Positions 61,337-64,000 of a DNA stretch of 64,000 bases are shown here, in pieces. The notes under the pieces are model-generated. The model saw nothing but the letters and a program-made list of their open reading frames with translations, ran no database searches and had not been told where the DNA came from. The stretch comes from a gamma proteobacterium L18 (GTDB taxonomy: Bacteria; Pseudomonadota; Gammaproteobacteria; Pseudomonadales; Pseudomonadaceae), in assembly GCA_000497835.1 (NCBI GenBank), contig KI547173.1:83257-147256 (forward strand), given 5' to 3'. Made by a program: the position numbers and the translations under genes. How positions within the stretch are numbered: position 1 is the stretch's first letter; every line of letters starts with the position of its first letter.

Positions 61337-62776
61337 ATGTTCGGCTTAGAGGCTCTAGATCTCGCCCGAATGCAGTTCGCGTTTACGGTATCGTTTCACA
61401 TCCTGTTCCCTGCCATCACCATCGGTCTGGCCAGTTTCCTGGCTGTGCTCGAAGGCCTGTGGCTCAAGACCAAGGATGACACCTATCGCGACCTGTACCA
61501 TTTCTGGTCGAAAATTTTCGCCGTCAACTTCGGTATGGGCGTGGTCTCGGGCCTGGTCATGGCCTACGAGTTCGGCACCAACTGGAGCCGTTTCACCGAC
61601 TTCGCAGGCGCGGTCACTGGCCCGCTGCTGACGTATGAAGTGCTGACGGCGTTCTTCCTGGAAGCCGGTTTCCTCGGCGTCATGCTGTTCGGCTGGAACC
61701 GCGTGGGCCGTGGCCTGCACTACTTCTCCACCGTCATGGTGGCCGTGGGCACGCTGATCTCCACCTTCTGGATCCTGGCGTCCAACAGCTGGATGCAGAC
61801 CCCGCAGGGCTACGAGATCGTCGACGGTCGCGTGATCCCGGTGGACTGGCTGGCGGTGATCTTCAACCCCTCGTTCCCGTTCCGCCTGGCGCACATGGCC
61901 ATCGCCGCCTTCGTCGCCACCGCGTTCTTCGTCGGCGCCTCGGCGGCCTGGCACCTGCTGCGTGGCCGCGACAACGCTGCCATCCGCAAGATGTTCTCCA
62001 TGGCCATGTGGATGGCGCTGATCGTCGCGCCTATCCAGGCCTTCGTCGGTGACGCCCACGGCCTGAACACCCTGGAGCACCAGCCGGCCAAGATCGCCGC
62101 CATCGAGGGCCACTGGGAAAACGTCGGCAACGAGCCGACCCCGCTGATCCTGTTCGGCATCCCGGACATGAAGGAAGAGAAAACCAAGTACGCCATCGAA
62201 GTGCCGTACCTGGGCAGCCTGATCCTGACCCACAGCCTGGACAAGCAGATCCCGGCGCTCAAGTCGTTCCCGCCTGAAGACCGTCCGAACTCGCTGATCG
62301 TGTTCTGGTCGTTCCGCATCATGGCCGGCCTGGGCATGCTGATGATCGCCGTGGGCCTGTGGAGTGCCTGGCTGCGCTGGCGCGGCGGGTTGTACACCAA
62401 CCGCCTGTTCCTGACCCTGGCCATGTGCATGGGGCCATCGGGCCTGATCGCGCTGCTGGCCGGCTGGTTCACCACCGAAATCGGCCGTCAGCCGTGGGTG
62501 GTCTACGGCCTGATGCGCACCACGGACGCGGTGTCCAACCACAGCGCCGCCCAGATGAGCATCACCCTGGTGCTGTTCGTGCTGGTCTACTTCTCGCTGT
62601 TCGGTACCGGTTTCGGCTACATGATGCGCCTGGTGCGCAAGGGTCCGAAAACCCACGAAGGCGCCGAAGCTACCCACGGTGGTCCTGGCCAGAACCGCAC
62701 GCCTGCACGTCCCCTCTCCGCTGCCCACGAAGGCACCGAAGAAGGCACCGTCGACAGCCTGAACAAGGGGAACTGA
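61337..62776 (+). CDS. cioA: Cyanide-insensitive terminal oxidase subunit I
   Basis: A 479-aa bd-type quinol oxidase subunit with about nine membrane segments. His 21 (FTVSFHILFP) is the likely haem b595 ligand; the conserved Glu residues and GWFTTEIGRQPWVVYG follow. The quinol loop (about 225-320) is the short type of CioA rather than the long loop of E. coli CydA. Oxidises ubiquinol and reduces oxygen to water, tolerating cyanide. The ATG has AGAGGAAA before it. cioB starts three bases after the stop. Confidence 0.93.
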   Translation: MFGLEALDLARMQFAFTVSFHILFPAITIGLASFLAVLEGLWLKTKDDTYRDLYHFWSKIFAVNFGMGVVSGLVMAYEFGTNWSRFTDFAGAVTGPLLTYEVLTAFFLEAGFLGVMLFGWNRVGRGLHYFSTVMVAVGTLISTFWILASNSWMQTPQGYEIVDGRVIPVDWLAVIFNPSFPFRLAHMAIAAFVATAFFVGASAAWHLLRGRDNAAIRKMFSMAMWMALIVAPIQAFVGDAHGLNTLEHQPAKIAAIEGHWENVGNEPTPLILFGIPDMKEEKTKYAIEVPYLGSLILTHSLDKQIPALKSFPPEDRPNSLIVFWSFRIMAGLGMLMIAVGLWSAWLRWRGGLYTNRLFLTLAMCMGPSGLIALLAGWFTTEIGRQPWVVYGLMRTTDAVSNHSAAQMSITLVLFVLVYFSLFGTGFGYMMRLVRKGPKTHEGAEATHGGPGQNRTPARPLSAAHEGTEEGTVDSLNKGN

Positions 62777-62779
62777 GTC

Positions 62780-63787
62780 ATGGGTATTGATCTGCCACTG
62801 ATTTGGGCAATCATCATTATCTTCGGCGTGATGATGTACGTGATCATGGACGGTTTCGACCTGGGCATCGGGATTCTCTTCCCGTTCCTGAAGGGCGAAT
62901 CGGACCGTGACGTGATGATGAACACCGTCGCCCCGGTATGGGACGGCAACGAAACCTGGCTGGTACTGGGTGGCGCGGCACTGTTCGGCGCCTTCCCGCT
63001 GGCCTACTCGGTGGTGCTGGAAGCCCTGTACCTGCCGCTGATCTTCATGCTGATCGGCCTGATCTTCCGCGGCGTGGCGTTCGAGTTCCGCTTCAAGGCG
63101 CGTGACAACAAGCGCCACATCTGGGACAAGGCCTTCATCGGCGGCTCCCTGGTTGCCACCTTCTTCCAGGGCGTGGCCCTGGGTGCCTTCATCGATGGTA
63201 TCCCGGTGGTCAACCGTGCCTACGCCGGTGGTGGCCTGGACTGGCTGACGCCGTTCAGCGTGTTCTGTGGCCTGGCGCTGATCGTGGCCTACGCCCTGCT
63301 GGGGTGCACCTGGCTGATCATGAAGACCGAAGGCAGCCTGCAGGAGGCCATGCACAAGCTGGCCAAGCCGCTGACCCTGGTGCTGCTGGTGGTGACCGGT
63401 ATCGTCAGTATCTGGACGCCGCTGACCCACGCCGACATCGCCAGCCGCTGGTTCAGCATGCCTAACCTGCTGTGGTTCATGCCGGTGCCGCTGCTGGTGC
63501 TGCTGTCGGTGTACGCGCTGCTCAAGTCGGTGTCGCAGCGCGCCCACTACATGCCGTTCATCATGACCCTGATCCTGATCTTCCTGGGTTACAGCGGCCT
63601 GGGCATCAGCCTGTGGCCGAACATCATCCCGCCGTCGATCTCGATCTGGGATGCTGCTTCGCCGCCGCAAAGCCAGGGGTTCATCCTGGTGGGCACGCTG
63701 TTCATCATCCCGTTCATCCTGGTGTACACCTTCTGGAGCTACTACGTGTTCCGCGGCAAGGTGAAACCAGAGGATGGCTACCACTGA
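62780..63787 (+). CDS. cioB: Cyanide-insensitive terminal oxidase subunit II
   Basis: A 335-aa CydB-type membrane subunit with eight or nine segments, paired with CioA. Typical features are MYVIMDGFDLGIGILFPFL, NTVAPVWDGNETWLVLGG and the C-terminal FWSYYVFRGKV. It supports haem insertion and stability of the complex. A REP doublet separates it from the small third gene. Confidence 0.93.
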   Translation: MGIDLPLIWAIIIIFGVMMYVIMDGFDLGIGILFPFLKGESDRDVMMNTVAPVWDGNETWLVLGGAALFGAFPLAYSVVLEALYLPLIFMLIGLIFRGVAFEFRFKARDNKRHIWDKAFIGGSLVATFFQGVALGAFIDGIPVVNRAYAGGGLDWLTPFSVFCGLALIVAYALLGCTWLIMKTEGSLQEAMHKLAKPLTLVLLVVTGIVSIWTPLTHADIASRWFSMPNLLWFMPVPLLVLLSVYALLKSVSQRAHYMPFIMTLILIFLGYSGLGISLWPNIIPPSISIWDAASPPQSQGFILVGTLFIIPFILVYTFWSYYVFRGKVKPEDGYH

Positions 63788-63809
63788 TAGTGCTGTGTGA
63801 CGGTACTGG

Positions 63810-63900
63810 CTGTGGGAGCGGGTTCTACCCGCGAAAAGGGCAATGCGTTATCACAGTGAGTACGCTGTGTTCTTTTCGCGGGCAGAGCCCGCTCCCACAG
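63810..63900. repeat. REP doublet, type A
   Basis: Inverted type A units in the gap between cioB and the following small gene, on the same transcript. Confidence 0.9.
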
Positions 63901-63940
63901 ACGCCGTCACCGATTTCGGCGACGTTTGGAGGATTTTGAC

Positions 63941-64000
63941 ATGAGCATCAAGGAACACGAACCCGACCCGGCCGCCAACACCCCCTGGTGGAAGCGCGTG
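63941..64000 (+). CDS. Start of a small third cio gene (DUF2474/CydX-like), cut by the window edge
   Basis: Twenty codons are visible: a hydrophilic start ending in TPWWKRV, just where DUF2474-type short proteins enter their single membrane segment. TTGGAGGATT with a good spacing precedes the ATG. Such peptides of 40-50 aa are found after cioAB. The assignment depends on position and the short N-terminus. Confidence 0.6.
   Translation, partial: MSIKEHEPDPAANTPWWKRV

Noticed and set aside
61355-63784. Antisense open frame of 809 codons opposite cioAB
   Set aside because: It mirrors the GC-rich codon structure of two well-recognised genes, is rich in His/Gln/Arg/Asp, and shows no domain. It is a shadow.
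1-64000. tRNA or rRNA genes
   Set aside because: I looked for cloverleaf-like arms and conserved T-loop sequence near island ends and in gaps and saw none; the island is in a protein gene, not in a tRNA.

Overview
The window is high-GC gammaproteobacterial DNA and almost certainly from a Pseudomonas (P. putida/P. fluorescens type). The signs are pcaHG and a fused QuiC dehydroshikimate dehydratase, a complete has haem-acquisition locus, cioAB with an Anr/FNR box, and many Pseudomonas-type REP doublets between genes.

Region 1 (1 to about 13,386) is the right-hand part of a genomic island. Its right end lies inside hrpB. The reading frame resumes at the DExH box, and the ATPase motif I part of the gene is not in this window. 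The recombination module is a tightly overlapping minus-strand operon at 13,314-6,955: three large tyrosine-recombinase-type proteins (762, 698 and 466 aa) plus a 202-aa coiled-coil protein. This layout recalls Tn554-type and Gamma-Mobile-Trio (GMT) elements. The cargo looks like defence genes: a restriction-endonuclease fusion, a GIY-YIG/zinc-ribbon protein, a class III cyclase-fold protein, a PrrC/RloC-like ATPase with a zinc-hook motif, and a further integrase-like protein.

Region 2 (13,387-28,193) is housekeeping: the hrpB remnant, an EEP-family phosphohydrolase, a YciC-like membrane protein, a DUF2076 protein, an NYN nuclease-fold protein, a DEDDh exonuclease, rhlE, a HI0933-type flavoprotein, a histone-deacetylase-fold hydrolase, a GNAT acetyltransferase, tesB, a HAD phosphatase, an OprB-type porin and a zinc metallopeptidase. 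The flavoprotein and the acetyltransferase are each broken by one missing base in a homopolymer, so sequencing error must be excluded.

Region 3 (28,340-43,294) is a quinate/shikimate-to-protocatechuate catabolic region. AroQ and two shikimate-dehydrogenase-like enzymes feed 3-dehydroshikimate to QuiC, which makes protocatechuate for PcaHG. An ACS-type MFS transporter probably imports the substrates. Two KstD-like flavoproteins and a NIPSNAP protein of unknown role share an operon with one dehydrogenase. A TetR and two IclR regulators are present. Two operator-like motifs, each found at two promoters in the region, suggest a small joint regulon.

Region 4 (43,440-52,519) is hasI-hasS-hasR-hasA-hasD-hasE-hasF for haemophore-based haem uptake. 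The anti-sigma gene hasS is cut to 60 codons exactly where a REP doublet begins, and two more REP doublets follow before hasR.

Region 5 (52,734-64,000) holds a LysR regulator divergent from an isochorismatase-family hydrolase, a membrane-anchored monooxygenase-fold protein, a YtcJ-like amidohydrolase, trmA with a purine permease, an EntS-like exporter with a possible Fur site, and cioAB with the start of a small third cio gene running off the edge.
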